The position numbers and the translations under genes were made by a program. Shown one piece after another: positions 42,299 to 52,525 of a DNA stretch of 64,000 bases. The stretch is taken from positions 1,674,001 through 1,738,000 of the forward strand of contig NZ_CP063808.1 in the NCBI RefSeq assembly GCF_018128905.1. The letters are read 5' to 3'. This stretch comes from Streptomyces sp. A2-16. Lineage in GTDB: Bacteria; Actinomycetota; Actinomycetes; Streptomycetales; Streptomycetaceae. Under the pieces are notes generated by a model, which worked only from the letters and a program-made list of their open reading frames with translations, did not search any database and was not told the origin of the DNA. The first letter of the stretch is position 1, and the number at the start of each line of letters is the position of its first letter.

Positions 42299-42777
42299 GT
42301 GGATCATCAAGTGGCGGCGGCCCCGTGGAACTGCCGGAAGCACGGTCCGAGGTGGACCGCATCCTGAGTGCCGGTCTCGAGGAATCGGCCCGGGTGCAGA
42401 CCGGCGTGCGCCCGCCCGCCGTGTCCAGGGAGTGGGGCATTCCCGCGACCTGCGCGGCGACCCCGGCCGCCCACGGACTGCCGTCGGTCCCCGCCGCCGA
42501 CATCCTCCTGCGGCTCGGCGCGGCTTTCCAGACCGCGGAAGGACCGGGGTGCACGGGGCGCGAAGGGTGGAGCGGGTACGTGAACATGGCTCCGGCCCTC
42601 GCGCATCTGAGGCCTGTCCGGCCCCCTTGCCGGCCGGACAGCGGGAAGCCGCCGACCAGCAGGAGACGGCCGCGTGGGAATCAGCGAGAAGGGGCGGCGA
42701 GGGCTACGGACAGGGACCCGGTGGCATTCGGGAAACCGGACTCCATGTGGTCGATGCTGATCGGCGGATTCGAGTAG
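42295..42777 (+). CDS. Orphan protein translationally coupled to the P450
   Basis: A 160-residue protein that I do not recognise. The GTG start overlaps the P450 stop (GTGA). A Ser/Gly-rich start is followed by a helical segment (LPEARSEVDRILSAGLEESARV), a central stretch with the only cysteines (CAATPA and GCTGREG), and a basic Arg-rich region; it ends MWSMLIGGFE. There is no signal peptide or membrane helix. Coding character is supported by continued GC-rich third positions up to the stop and by the overlap. It could be a partner or regulator of the P450. Confidence 0.55.
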   Translation: MSGSSSGGGPVELPEARSEVDRILSAGLEESARVQTGVRPPAVSREWGIPATCAATPAAHGLPSVPAADILLRLGAAFQTAEGPGCTGREGWSGYVNMAPALAHLRPVRPPCRPDSGKPPTSRRRPRGNQREGAARATDRDPVAFGKPDSMWSMLIGGFE

Positions 42778-42792
42778 GCGGGCCGCCGCGGC

Positions 42793-45501
42793 TCACGCCG
42801 GGCGCAGCCACACCGTCGCCAGGGGCGGGAGGGTGAGCTGGATGCTGGCCGGGCGGCCGTGCCAGCCCTGGGGATCCGGTTTCACGATGTCGGGGTTGGT
42901 CACGTCGCCGCCGCCGTACTTGGCCGTGTCCGTGTTGAGGGACTCCAGCCAGGCCGGGACGTCGTCCGGGGCGCCCAGGCGGTAGTTGGGGCGGACCACC
43001 GGGGAGAGGTTGGAGACCGACAGGAGCGGGGACCCGTCCGCGTCGTAGCGGAGGAAGGCGAAGACGTTGTCCTCGGACGCGTCGCCCACGATCCACTGGA
43101 AGCCCGAGGGATCCGTGTCGCGCTGCCACAGGGCCGGGGTGTGGCGGTACACGACGTTCAGGTCGCGCACCAGGTCGCGCACTCCCCGGTGGTCGGCCTC
43201 CGCCCCGTACGCCGGGTCCAGCAGCCACCAGTCCGGGCCGTGCGCCTCCGACCACTCCGCGCCCTGGGCGAACTCCTGCCCCATGAAGAGGAGTTGCTTG
43301 CCCGGGTGGGCCCACATGAAGGCCAGGTAGGCGCGCAGGTTGGCGCGCTGCTGCCACCAGTCGCCCGGCATCTTCGAGACCAGTGAGCCCTTGCCGTGCA
43401 CGACCTCGTCGTGGGAGATCGGCAGGACGTAGTTCTCGCTGTACGCGTACACCATCGAGAACGTCATCTCGTGGTGGTGGTACTTGCGGTGCACCGGCTC
43501 GTGGGCCATGTAGTCCAGCGAGTCGTGCATCCAGCCCATGTTCCACTTCAGGCCGAAGCCCAGGCCCCCGAAACCGCCCGGACCCATGTGGTGCGTCGCG
43601 CGCGTCACGCCGTCCCAGGCCGTCGACTCCTCCGCGATCGTCACCACGCCCGGGACCCGCCGGTACACCGTCGCGTTCATCTCCTGGAGGAAGTCCACCG
43701 CGTCCAGGTTCTCCCGGCCGCCGTGCACGTTCGGGACCCACTGGCCCGGCTCGCGCGAGTAGTCGAGGTAGAGCATCGAGGCGACCGCGTCCACCCGCAG
43801 GCCGTCGATGTGGAACTCCTCGCACCAGTACACGGCGTTCGCCACCAGGAAGTTGCGCACCTCCCGGCGTCCGTAGTCGAACTCCAGCGTGCCCCAGTCG
43901 GGGTGGGCCGCGCGGAGCGGGTCCTCGTGCTCGTACAGGGTGCGTCCGTCGAACTCGGCGAGGGCCCACTCGTCGCGCGGGAAATGGGCCGGCACCCAGT
44001 CCATCAGTACGCCGATCCCGGCCTGGTGGAGCGCGTCCACGAGGTACTTGAAGTCGTCGGGGGTGCCCAGGCGGGCCGTCGGCGCGTAGAAGCCGGTGAC
44101 CTGGTAGCCCCAGGAGCCGCCGAAGGGGTGCTCGGCGACCGGCATCAGCTCGACATGGGTGAAGCCCAGGTCCTTGACGTAGGCGGGCAGCTGCTCCGCG
44201 AGCTGACGGTAGGTCAGGCCGGGCCGCCAGGAGGGGAGATGGATCTCGTAGACCGAGAAGGGGGCCTCGTGGGCGGGGACGCCGGCCGCCCGGTTCGCCA
44301 GCCACTCGCCGTCCTGCCACTCGTGGTGCGAGGCGTGGATGATCGAGGAGGTGTTGGGCGGGACCTCGGTGCGGCGGGCGAGCGGGTCCGCGCGCAGGGT
44401 CCTGGAGCCGTCGGGGCGGGTGATCTCGAACTTGTACAGCTCGCCCTCGCCGACACCGGGCACGAACAGCTCCCAGACGCCGGTGGAGCCCAGCGAACGC
44501 ATCGCGAACGCCGACGGGTCCCAGAAGTTGAAGGTGCCGGCCACCCGGACACCGCGCGCGTTCGGCGCCCACACCGTGAAGCGCGTGCCCGTCGCGCCCT
44601 GGTGGGTCATGGGCTGCGCGCCCAGTGCCGTCCACAGCTGCTCGTGCCGGCCCTCGCCGATCAGATGCAGGTCGAGGTCGCCGAGCGCGGGCAGGAAGGC
44701 GTACGCGTCCTCGGTCTCCTGGACCGCTCCCTCGTACGCCACGAGGAGCCGGTAGGTGGGGACCTCGCGCAGCGGCAGCAGCCCGGAGAAGAAGCCGTCG
44801 CCGTCGTCGTGCAGCTCGGCCCGCACGTCCCCGTCCCCGGTGACGACCGTGACGGCCAGGGCGTACGGACGGAACACCCGGAAGGCCACCCCGCCGGACA
44901 CCGGGTGCGCGCCGAGCACCCCGTGCGGGTCGTGATGCGTGCCGGACAGCAGCCGGTCACGATCGCCGACGGGCATCTCGGGAGACGCGGGTGCCTCCGG
45001 CGGCGGGGCCGGTACTGATACGGGTGCCTCCGGCGGCTGGACCGGGACCTGTGCGGGTGCCTCCGGCGGCTGGACCGGGACCTGTGCGGGTGCCTCCGGC
45101 GGCGAGACCGGGACCGGTGCGGAGGGTGCCTCCAGCGCGGTGGCCGGGGCCGGTGCGGAGGGTGCCTCCAGCGCGGTGGCCGGGGCCGGTGCGGTGACCT
45201 TCTTCGCCTTCGCGGCGGGCCCCTTCTTCGCCGGCTTCTTCGCGGCGGCCTTCTTGGAGACGGCCTTGGTGACGGCCTTGCTGACGGCGTTCTGCTCGGC
45301 GGCCTTCTTCGCCACGGCCTTCTTCGCGGGCGCCTTCTTCGCCGCAGCCTTCTTCGCGGGCGCCTTCTCGGCCACCGGGTCCGGGTTCTTCACGGCGGCC
45401 TTCTTGGTCACCGCCTTCTCCGCGGCCTTCTTCACGCTCTTCGCCGCTTTCGCGGCCGACTTCTTCGGGTCCGAACCGCTGGGGGTGGGGCGGGGGGTCA
45501 C
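42793..45501 (-). CDS. glgB: 1,4-alpha-glucan branching enzyme GlgB with long Lys/Ala/Pro-rich N-terminal extension
   Basis: Adds alpha-1,6 branches to the glucan made by GlgE. At 902 residues it is about 170 longer than usual. Residues 10-95 are a Lys/Ala tract of the histone-H1 or AKK-repeat kind, and 100-175 are Pro/Ala/Glu/Val repeats. Two CBM48-like domains and the GH13 barrel follow, with GLRVDAVA (nucleophile Asp), TIAEEST (acid Glu) and [11 protein letters not shown]. The GTG start at 45501 has AGGAGG 9 bases upstream, supporting the full length. It is the last gene of glgE-treS-mak-glgB, 33 bp after mak. Confidence 0.94.
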   Translation of the reverse strand: MTPRPTPSGSDPKKSAAKAAKSVKKAAEKAVTKKAAVKNPDPVAEKAPAKKAAAKKAPAKKAVAKKAAEQNAVSKAVTKAVSKKAAAKKPAKKGPAAKAKKVTAPAPATALEAPSAPAPATALEAPSAPVPVSPPEAPAQVPVQPPEAPAQVPVQPPEAPVSVPAPPPEAPASPEMPVGDRDRLLSGTHHDPHGVLGAHPVSGGVAFRVFRPYALAVTVVTGDGDVRAELHDDGDGFFSGLLPLREVPTYRLLVAYEGAVQETEDAYAFLPALGDLDLHLIGEGRHEQLWTALGAQPMTHQGATGTRFTVWAPNARGVRVAGTFNFWDPSAFAMRSLGSTGVWELFVPGVGEGELYKFEITRPDGSRTLRADPLARRTEVPPNTSSIIHASHHEWQDGEWLANRAAGVPAHEAPFSVYEIHLPSWRPGLTYRQLAEQLPAYVKDLGFTHVELMPVAEHPFGGSWGYQVTGFYAPTARLGTPDDFKYLVDALHQAGIGVLMDWVPAHFPRDEWALAEFDGRTLYEHEDPLRAAHPDWGTLEFDYGRREVRNFLVANAVYWCEEFHIDGLRVDAVASMLYLDYSREPGQWVPNVHGGRENLDAVDFLQEMNATVYRRVPGVVTIAEESTAWDGVTRATHHMGPGGFGGLGFGLKWNMGWMHDSLDYMAHEPVHRKYHHHEMTFSMVYAYSENYVLPISHDEVVHGKGSLVSKMPGDWWQQRANLRAYLAFMWAHPGKQLLFMGQEFAQGAEWSEAHGPDWWLLDPAYGAEADHRGVRDLVRDLNVVYRHTPALWQRDTDPSGFQWIVGDASEDNVFAFLRYDADGSPLLSVSNLSPVVRPNYRLGAPDDVPAWLESLNTDTAKYGGGDVTNPDIVKPDPQGWHGRPASIQLTLPPLATVWLRPA
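44990..45194. repeat. In-frame tandem repeats encoding the Pro/Ala-rich part of GlgB
   Basis: A 33-bp unit (GGTGCCTCCGGCGGC plus CTGGACCGGGACC in the plus-strand sense) is repeated about four times from 44990 to 45110. A 39-bp unit containing GGTGCCTCCAGCGCGGTGG follows, repeated twice (about 45115-45194). The periods are multiples of three, so the array encodes 11- and 13-residue repeats ([11 protein letters not shown] and [12 protein letters not shown]). Copy number could vary between strains without breaking the frame. Confidence 0.8.
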
Positions 45502-45534
45502 TGGCGGAGCCTCCTCGGCGAAGGTCAGGTCGGG

Positions 45535-46923
45535 TCAGATCAGGTCGGACGACGCGTACCGGGCCACCGCGGCCATCGGCACCTGCAGCCAGTCCGGGCG
45601 GTGCCGGGCCTCGTAGACGACCTCGTAGATCGCCTTGTCGGTCTCGTAGGCGCGCAGCAGCACCGGATCGGTCCGTGGGTCCACCCCGCTGACCTCGGCG
45701 TAGCCGGAACAGTACGCCGCCCGGCACGTCTCGGCCCAGCCCGGCACCGGCAGGTCGGTCGAGTGGGCCGCGTAGTCGAAGGAGCGCAGCATTCCGGCGA
45801 TGTCCCGGGCGGTGGGCTGGGGCAGCCGGCGTTCGGAGAGCGGCTTGGACGGTTCGCCCTCGAAGTCGATCAGCGACCAGTGCCCGGCGGCCGAGCGCAG
45901 GCACTGCCCGAGGTGCAGGTCGCCGTGGATGCGCTGCGCGGTCCAGGTGCTGCCCTCGGCGGCGAGATCGCCCAGCGCGGTGAACGCGGAGCGCAGGCCG
46001 GGCGCGTACGGCCGCAGCGTGGGGACCGCCTGCACGGCCGCCTCCAGCCGCTCGATCATGCCGTCGACGAGCAGCTGCAACTGCTGGTGGCCAAGCGTGA
46101 CGGTCGGTAGTGCCCGGGCGAGCGCGGTGTGCACCTCGGCGGTGGCCCGTCCGAGGGCGTGCGCCTCGGCGGCGAAGTCCTCGCCCTTGGCGAGCTCCCG
46201 CAGGGCCAGCTCCCAGCCGTCCGAAGCGCCCTGCACGAAGGGCTGGAGCACCGCGAGGGTGTACGGCTCCCCGGCCAGCTCCGCCCGCAGCCACCCCGTC
46301 GGCGCGGGCACCCGGGGGCAGCCCTCGCGGGCCAGCGCGAGCGGCAGCTCCAGGTCGGGGTTGACGCCGGGCACGATCCGGCGCAGGAGCTTCAGGATGA
46401 ACGTATCTCCGTAGACGATCGACGAATTGGACTGCTCGGCGGTCATCACCCGGGCCACCAGACCCTCCCGGATCTCCTGGTGGGGGTCCCGCTCGAAACA
46501 CAGCCCGCCGATCCGGGTCCCGGTGCGGATCGCCTCCAGGAGCAGTTCGGCGGGCAGTGGGTCGTGGAGGGCGTCGTACGCGGTACGGCCGGCGAGCGGG
46601 CCCTCCTCGACATGACCGATCAGCGCGGGCGCCAGCCGGGGCGGCAGCGCCTCGCGCACGCCTATGAGGAGCTGGTAGCAGTCCCCGGGGTGCGGCGGGG
46701 CTCCCACGGTGAGCGGCTGGTGGGCGCGGACCAGCAGGTGGTACAGGCCGAGCTTGGCGGTGGGCGGCAGCAGCTCGGTGGCCGCCACCAGCGAGAACCC
46801 GGCGAGGGGGCGGCCCTTGCCCGCGAACCAGCGCTGCCGTGGGAGCCACTCGCGCAGGAGTGGATCAAGTGAGTCGAGGAGGCCTGGACTTGTCGTGGCG
46901 GTGCGGGTGACGGCTTCCGACAT
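45535..46923 (-). CDS. mak: Maltokinase (Mak/Pep2)
   Basis: Phosphorylates maltose with ATP to maltose 1-phosphate, the substrate of GlgE. It is 462 residues with an N-terminal cap (LREWLPRQRWFAGKGR) and a kinase fold resembling aminoglycoside phosphotransferases: RIHGDLHLGQ (catalytic loop, about residue 317) and LIDFEGEP (metal-binding Asp, about 335). The ATG start opens MSEAVTRTATT. It lies between treS (96 bp upstream) and glgB (33 bp downstream). In some actinobacteria treS and mak are fused; here they are separate. Confidence 0.94.
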   Translation of the reverse strand: MSEAVTRTATTSPGLLDSLDPLLREWLPRQRWFAGKGRPLAGFSLVAATELLPPTAKLGLYHLLVRAHQPLTVGAPPHPGDCYQLLIGVREALPPRLAPALIGHVEEGPLAGRTAYDALHDPLPAELLLEAIRTGTRIGGLCFERDPHQEIREGLVARVMTAEQSNSSIVYGDTFILKLLRRIVPGVNPDLELPLALAREGCPRVPAPTGWLRAELAGEPYTLAVLQPFVQGASDGWELALRELAKGEDFAAEAHALGRATAEVHTALARALPTVTLGHQQLQLLVDGMIERLEAAVQAVPTLRPYAPGLRSAFTALGDLAAEGSTWTAQRIHGDLHLGQCLRSAAGHWSLIDFEGEPSKPLSERRLPQPTARDIAGMLRSFDYAAHSTDLPVPGWAETCRAAYCSGYAEVSGVDPRTDPVLLRAYETDKAIYEVVYEARHRPDWLQVPMAAVARYASSDLI

Positions 46924-47019
46924 GGCGTGGCGTCCTTTCCCCGGGCTGGCTGGTCGGGGTGTTACTGATGCGTGCCCCGGGCGGGGCGGTGGAAACCGCC
47001 CCGCCCGGGTCCTCGTCGG

Positions 47020-48716
<1,697 letters not shown>

Positions 48717-48720
<4 letters not shown>

Positions 48721-50807
48721 GTTGTGGGTGACCCTCCGATCTGCGGGGTGGACGGTCGCAGGACGGTGAAGATGTGCGCGGGACGAGTGCCCGGTTCGAG
48801 ACGCACGTAGTTCGTCCTGCCCCAGTGATAGGTCTCACCGGTGAGCTCGTCGCGCACCGGCACCGACTCGTGCCATTCCAGGCCGAGTTGCGGCATGTCC
48901 AACGAGACCGTGGCCTCCTGGGTGTGGTGCGGATCGAGGTTCACGACCACCAGAACCGTGTTCGAGCCGCTCCGCTTCGAGTACGCGATCACCTCGTCCT
49001 TGTCCACGTGGTGGAAGCGGAGGTCGCGCAACTGCCGTAGGGCCGGATTCTCCCGCCTGATGGTGTTGAGCTGGGTGATCAGGGGGGCGAGGGAGTCGGG
49101 GGTGTCCCAGTCGCGGGCCTTGAGCTGGTACTTCTCCGAGTCGAGGTACTCCTCGCTGCCCTCGCGCAGGGGGGTGTTCTCGGCGAGTTCGTAGCCGGAG
49201 TAGATGCCCCAGGTCGGTGAGAGGGTCGCCGCCAGGACCGCGCGCAGCGCGAACGCGGGCCGGCCGCCGTGCTGGAGGAAGGCGTGCAGGATGTCGGGGG
49301 TGTTGGCGAAGAAGTTCGGCCGCATGTAGGAGGCCGCCTCACCGGAGAGCTCGGTCAGGTACTCGGTGAGCTCCTGCTTGGTGGTGCGCCAGGTGAAGTA
49401 CGTGTACGACTGCTGGAAGCCGATCTGGGCCAGGGTGTGCATCATCGCCGGGCGGGTGAACGCCTCCGCCAGGAAGATCACGTCCGGGTCGGTGGCGTTG
49501 ATCCCGGCGATCACCCGTTCCCAGAACACGACCGGCTTGGTGTGCGGGTTGTCCACCCGGAAGATCCGCACCCCGTGGTCCATCCAGTGCCGCAGCACCC
49601 GGCTCGTCTCCGCGATCAGACCCTCCAGATCCGCGTCGAAGGCGATCGGGTAGATGTCCTGGTACTTCTTCGGCGGGTTCTCCGCGTACGCGATCGTGCC
49701 GTCCGGACGGTGATGGAACCACTCCGGGTGCTTGTGCACCCAGGGATGATCAGGGGAGCACTGCAGCGCGAAGTCCAGCGCGATCTCCAGCCCCTGCGCC
49801 GCGGCCTGTCCGACGAACCAGTCGAAGTCCTCGATCGTGCCCAGATCCGGGTGCACGGCGTCGTGCCCGCCCTCCGGCGAGCCGATCGCCCACGGCACTC
49901 CCACATCGTCCGGCCCGGCCGACAGGGTGTTGTTGCGGCCCTTGCGGAAGGTGCCGCCGATCGGATGGATAGGCGGCAGATACACCACGTCGAAGCCCAT
50001 CGCCGCGATCGCCGGCAACCGCCGGGCCGCGGTCCGGAACGTCCCGTGCGGCTGCTGCGGGGTGCCTTCCGAGCGCGGGAAGAACTCGTACCACGACCCG
50101 AACAGCGCCCGCTCCCGCTCCACCAGCAGCGGCAGCGTCTCCGACGCCGTGATCAACTCCCGCAACGGATATCGCGCGAGGACCTCGTCCACTTCGGGGG
50201 TCAGCGCGGCGGCGAGGCGGGCGGCGGCAGGCCTGCTCTCGTCGCGCAGGGCGCGGATGGCCGCGAGGATCACGCCGTTGCGCCCGTCGTCCGGGACTCC
50301 GGCCGCGGCCCGCTCGTAGAGCCGGGCGCCCTCCTCCAGGACCAGTTCGGTGTCCATGCCCGCGGGGATCTTGATCTGGGCGTGGTGCCGCCAGGTGGTG
50401 ATCGGGTCGCCCCAGGCCTCGACGGTGAAGGTCCACAGGCCGGGCGTGCCCGCGCTGACCGTGGCGCCCCAGCGGTCGGTGCCCGGGGCCAGTTCCCGCA
50501 GGGGGGTCCAGGGTCCGGCGCGGCCTTCCGGATCCTTCAGTACGACATTGGCGGCGACCGCGTCATGACCCTCGCGGAACACGGTGGCCGAGATTTCGAA
50601 CGTCTCCCCGGTGACCGCCTTGGCTGGCCGGCGGCCGCGCTGGACGACCGGGCGGACGTCGAGGACGGGTATGCGCCCGATGGCCGGAGCCCGGTCCGCT
50701 TCCGTGGAGGGTCGCTCCTGGGGCGGTGGTCCGGTCTCGACGGGGCGCGGGGTGGATGCGTCGGTGCTGGACGTCAGGGGTGCTGACGAGTGGTGCGTGG
50801 CGGGCAT
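48717..50807 (-). CDS. glgE: Maltosyltransferase GlgE (maltose-1-phosphate:alpha-glucan)
   Basis: Transfers maltosyl units from maltose 1-phosphate to a growing alpha-1,4-glucan. It is about 696 residues with a Ser/Thr/Pro-rich N-terminal 45 residues, an N-terminal Ig-like domain, an inserted helical domain and the GH13 barrel. [12 protein letters not shown] carries the nucleophile Asp, [11 protein letters not shown] the acid Glu, and FFANTPDIL the third acidic residue, matching GlgE. ATG at 50807 has AGGAG 6 bases upstream; an upstream TTG is less likely. It is the first gene of the operon, with about 200 bp of upstream DNA before the subtilisin terminator. Confidence 0.96.
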
Positions 50808-50975
50808 GACCGCTCCTGTCCGCGTCAACTTCGGGTGGGCGGATGGATGTGGGGAGGGGGTCCTGCGTGTCGTCCCGGTGAACCTACCCGAGCCGTGTAC
50901 CGCAGGAGCCTTCCCACCCTATTCGGGTGGGCAATCCGGCACTTTGTTAACTACTCACGCGTATGTCTGCACACA

Positions 50976-51010
50976 AGACCGGCCCCGTTCTGGCCGAACG
51001 GGACCGGTCT
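50976..51010 (-). terminator. Terminator after the subtilisin gene
   Basis: AGACCGGCCCCGTTC (50976-50990) and GAACGGGACCGGTCT (50996-51010) form a 15-bp stem with one mismatch and a 5-base loop. It begins 13 bp past the protease stop on the minus strand and shields the glgE promoter region. Confidence 0.8.
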
Positions 51011-51023
51011 GCGGACACTTCCC

Positions 51024-52226
51024 TCAGGAACGCGGCACCTGAAGAAGTTTGTCCGGCGAACCGGCTCCCCTACCGGACACCTTCCCGGAGATCGCCAGTT
51101 TCACCAGTGCCCTGCCAACCTGTGCCGGAGTGGCCGCCGGGTGCTCGGCCAGGTACAGCGCGGCCGCGCCCGCCGCGTGCGGGGTGGCCATCGACGTACC
51201 CGACCAGGTCTTCCTGGCGGTGTCGCCGGCGATGCCCGCCGAGGTGATCGAGACCCCCGGTGCGAACAGGTCGACGGCCGAGCCGTAGTTGGAGAAACCC
51301 GCCCGCGCGTCCGTCCGGTCGGTCGCGCCGACCGTGATCGCCTGCGGAACATCGGCGGGGGAGTAGAGCCCGGCCGGCAGTCCGTCGTTGCCCGCGGCGA
51401 CCGTGTAGGTCACCCCGGACGCGATGGAGGTGCGTACGGCGGCGTCCAACTGGGCGTTGTGGGGGCCGCCGAGGCTGAGGTTGGCGACCGCGGGCTTGCG
51501 CGCGTTCTTCGTCACCCAGTCGATACCCGCGATGACCTGGGCGGTCGTGCCCGATCCGGCGTTGTCGAGGACGCGTACGGCGACCACCCTGGCCTGTTTG
51601 GCCACGCCGTACCCGGTGCCCGCGACGGTGGCCGCCACGTGGGTGCCGTGGCCGTTGCCGTCCCCCGCGGTTCGGTCGCCCCCGACGAAGTCCCAGCCGT
51701 AGGCCGCTCGGCCCCCGAAGTCCTTGTGGGAGATCCGGATGCCGGTGTCGATCACGTACACCGTCGTCCCGGCGCCCGCGGACCTCGGCCAGCTGTAGGA
51801 CCTGTCCAACGACGGCTTCGGCTGGTCGACGCGGTCCAGCCCCCAGGACGGCGGGTTCTTCTGGGTGCCCTCCAGGGTCACCCGGGTGTCCTGCACGACC
51901 GAGGCGACCCGTGGGTCGGCCGCGAGCCGCCCGGCCTGTCTCTCGTCGGCCCGGATGGCGTAACCGTTGAGTACCGTGCCGTAGGTATGGCTGATTCTCG
52001 CCCCGTACTTCTCGGCGACGCCTTTTCCGGTCGCCGACGGGGCCTTCGTTCCCCCCTTGAGTGTCACCAGGTAACTCCCGCTGACGGAACCGGCCTCTCC
52101 GGCGCCGAGTATCCGCCCCTCCTGTGCGGCGTGCGCGGGCAGGGTGATGGCCGAAAGTGCGGCGGCACAGCTCACCGCGGTCAGACCCCCCACCCAGCGC
52201 AGACGCCGATCTCGCGTCCGTGCCAT
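51024..52226 (-). CDS. Secreted subtilisin-like serine protease (S8)
   Basis: A 400-residue exported protease. Signal peptide residues 1-33 end at AHA. An I9-type propeptide (about 45-120; GSYLVTLKGG) is followed by the mature enzyme with catalytic Asp160 (VIDTGIRISH), His193 (GHGTHVAA) and Ser345 (GTSMATPHAAG), and oxyanion Asn280 (VAAGND). ATG at 52226 follows GAGGAGGGG about 12 bases upstream. The gene separates glgE from glgP in a region otherwise devoted to glucan metabolism. No functional link is implied. It is divergent from glgP. Confidence 0.92.
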   Translation of the reverse strand: MARTRDRRLRWVGGLTAVSCAAALSAITLPAHAAQEGRILGAGEAGSVSGSYLVTLKGGTKAPSATGKGVAEKYGARISHTYGTVLNGYAIRADERQAGRLAADPRVASVVQDTRVTLEGTQKNPPSWGLDRVDQPKPSLDRSYSWPRSAGAGTTVYVIDTGIRISHKDFGGRAAYGWDFVGGDRTAGDGNGHGTHVAATVAGTGYGVAKQARVVAVRVLDNAGSGTTAQVIAGIDWVTKNARKPAVANLSLGGPHNAQLDAAVRTSIASGVTYTVAAGNDGLPAGLYSPADVPQAITVGATDRTDARAGFSNYGSAVDLFAPGVSITSAGIAGDTARKTWSGTSMATPHAAGAAALYLAEHPAATPAQVGRALVKLAISGKVSGRGAGSPDKLLQVPRS

Positions 52227-52525
52227 GGCTTTGAGTTCCCCTCCTCGACGCGGCGTACGGCAGCCGCGGCGCGCCGGGTGCACCCGGCGTCGGCCGGTAC
52301 GCCATGGGGAAGCCTCTCGTGCGGTGCGAAGTACCACAAGGAGGCCTATGGGAAGGGAATCGGCCATATCGGCTATGGGGGATCCAGGGGGGTTGCGGCG
52401 ATTTTTGGTCTGTTCCAGCCGGAACGGCGCCGTGGTGACGAGACCCCCCGCCCGGATACGGTCGAGGTTGACGACGGGACCCACACCGCCGTGTGTCCCC
52501 CTCCGCACGCCTGACGAGGTGGCAA

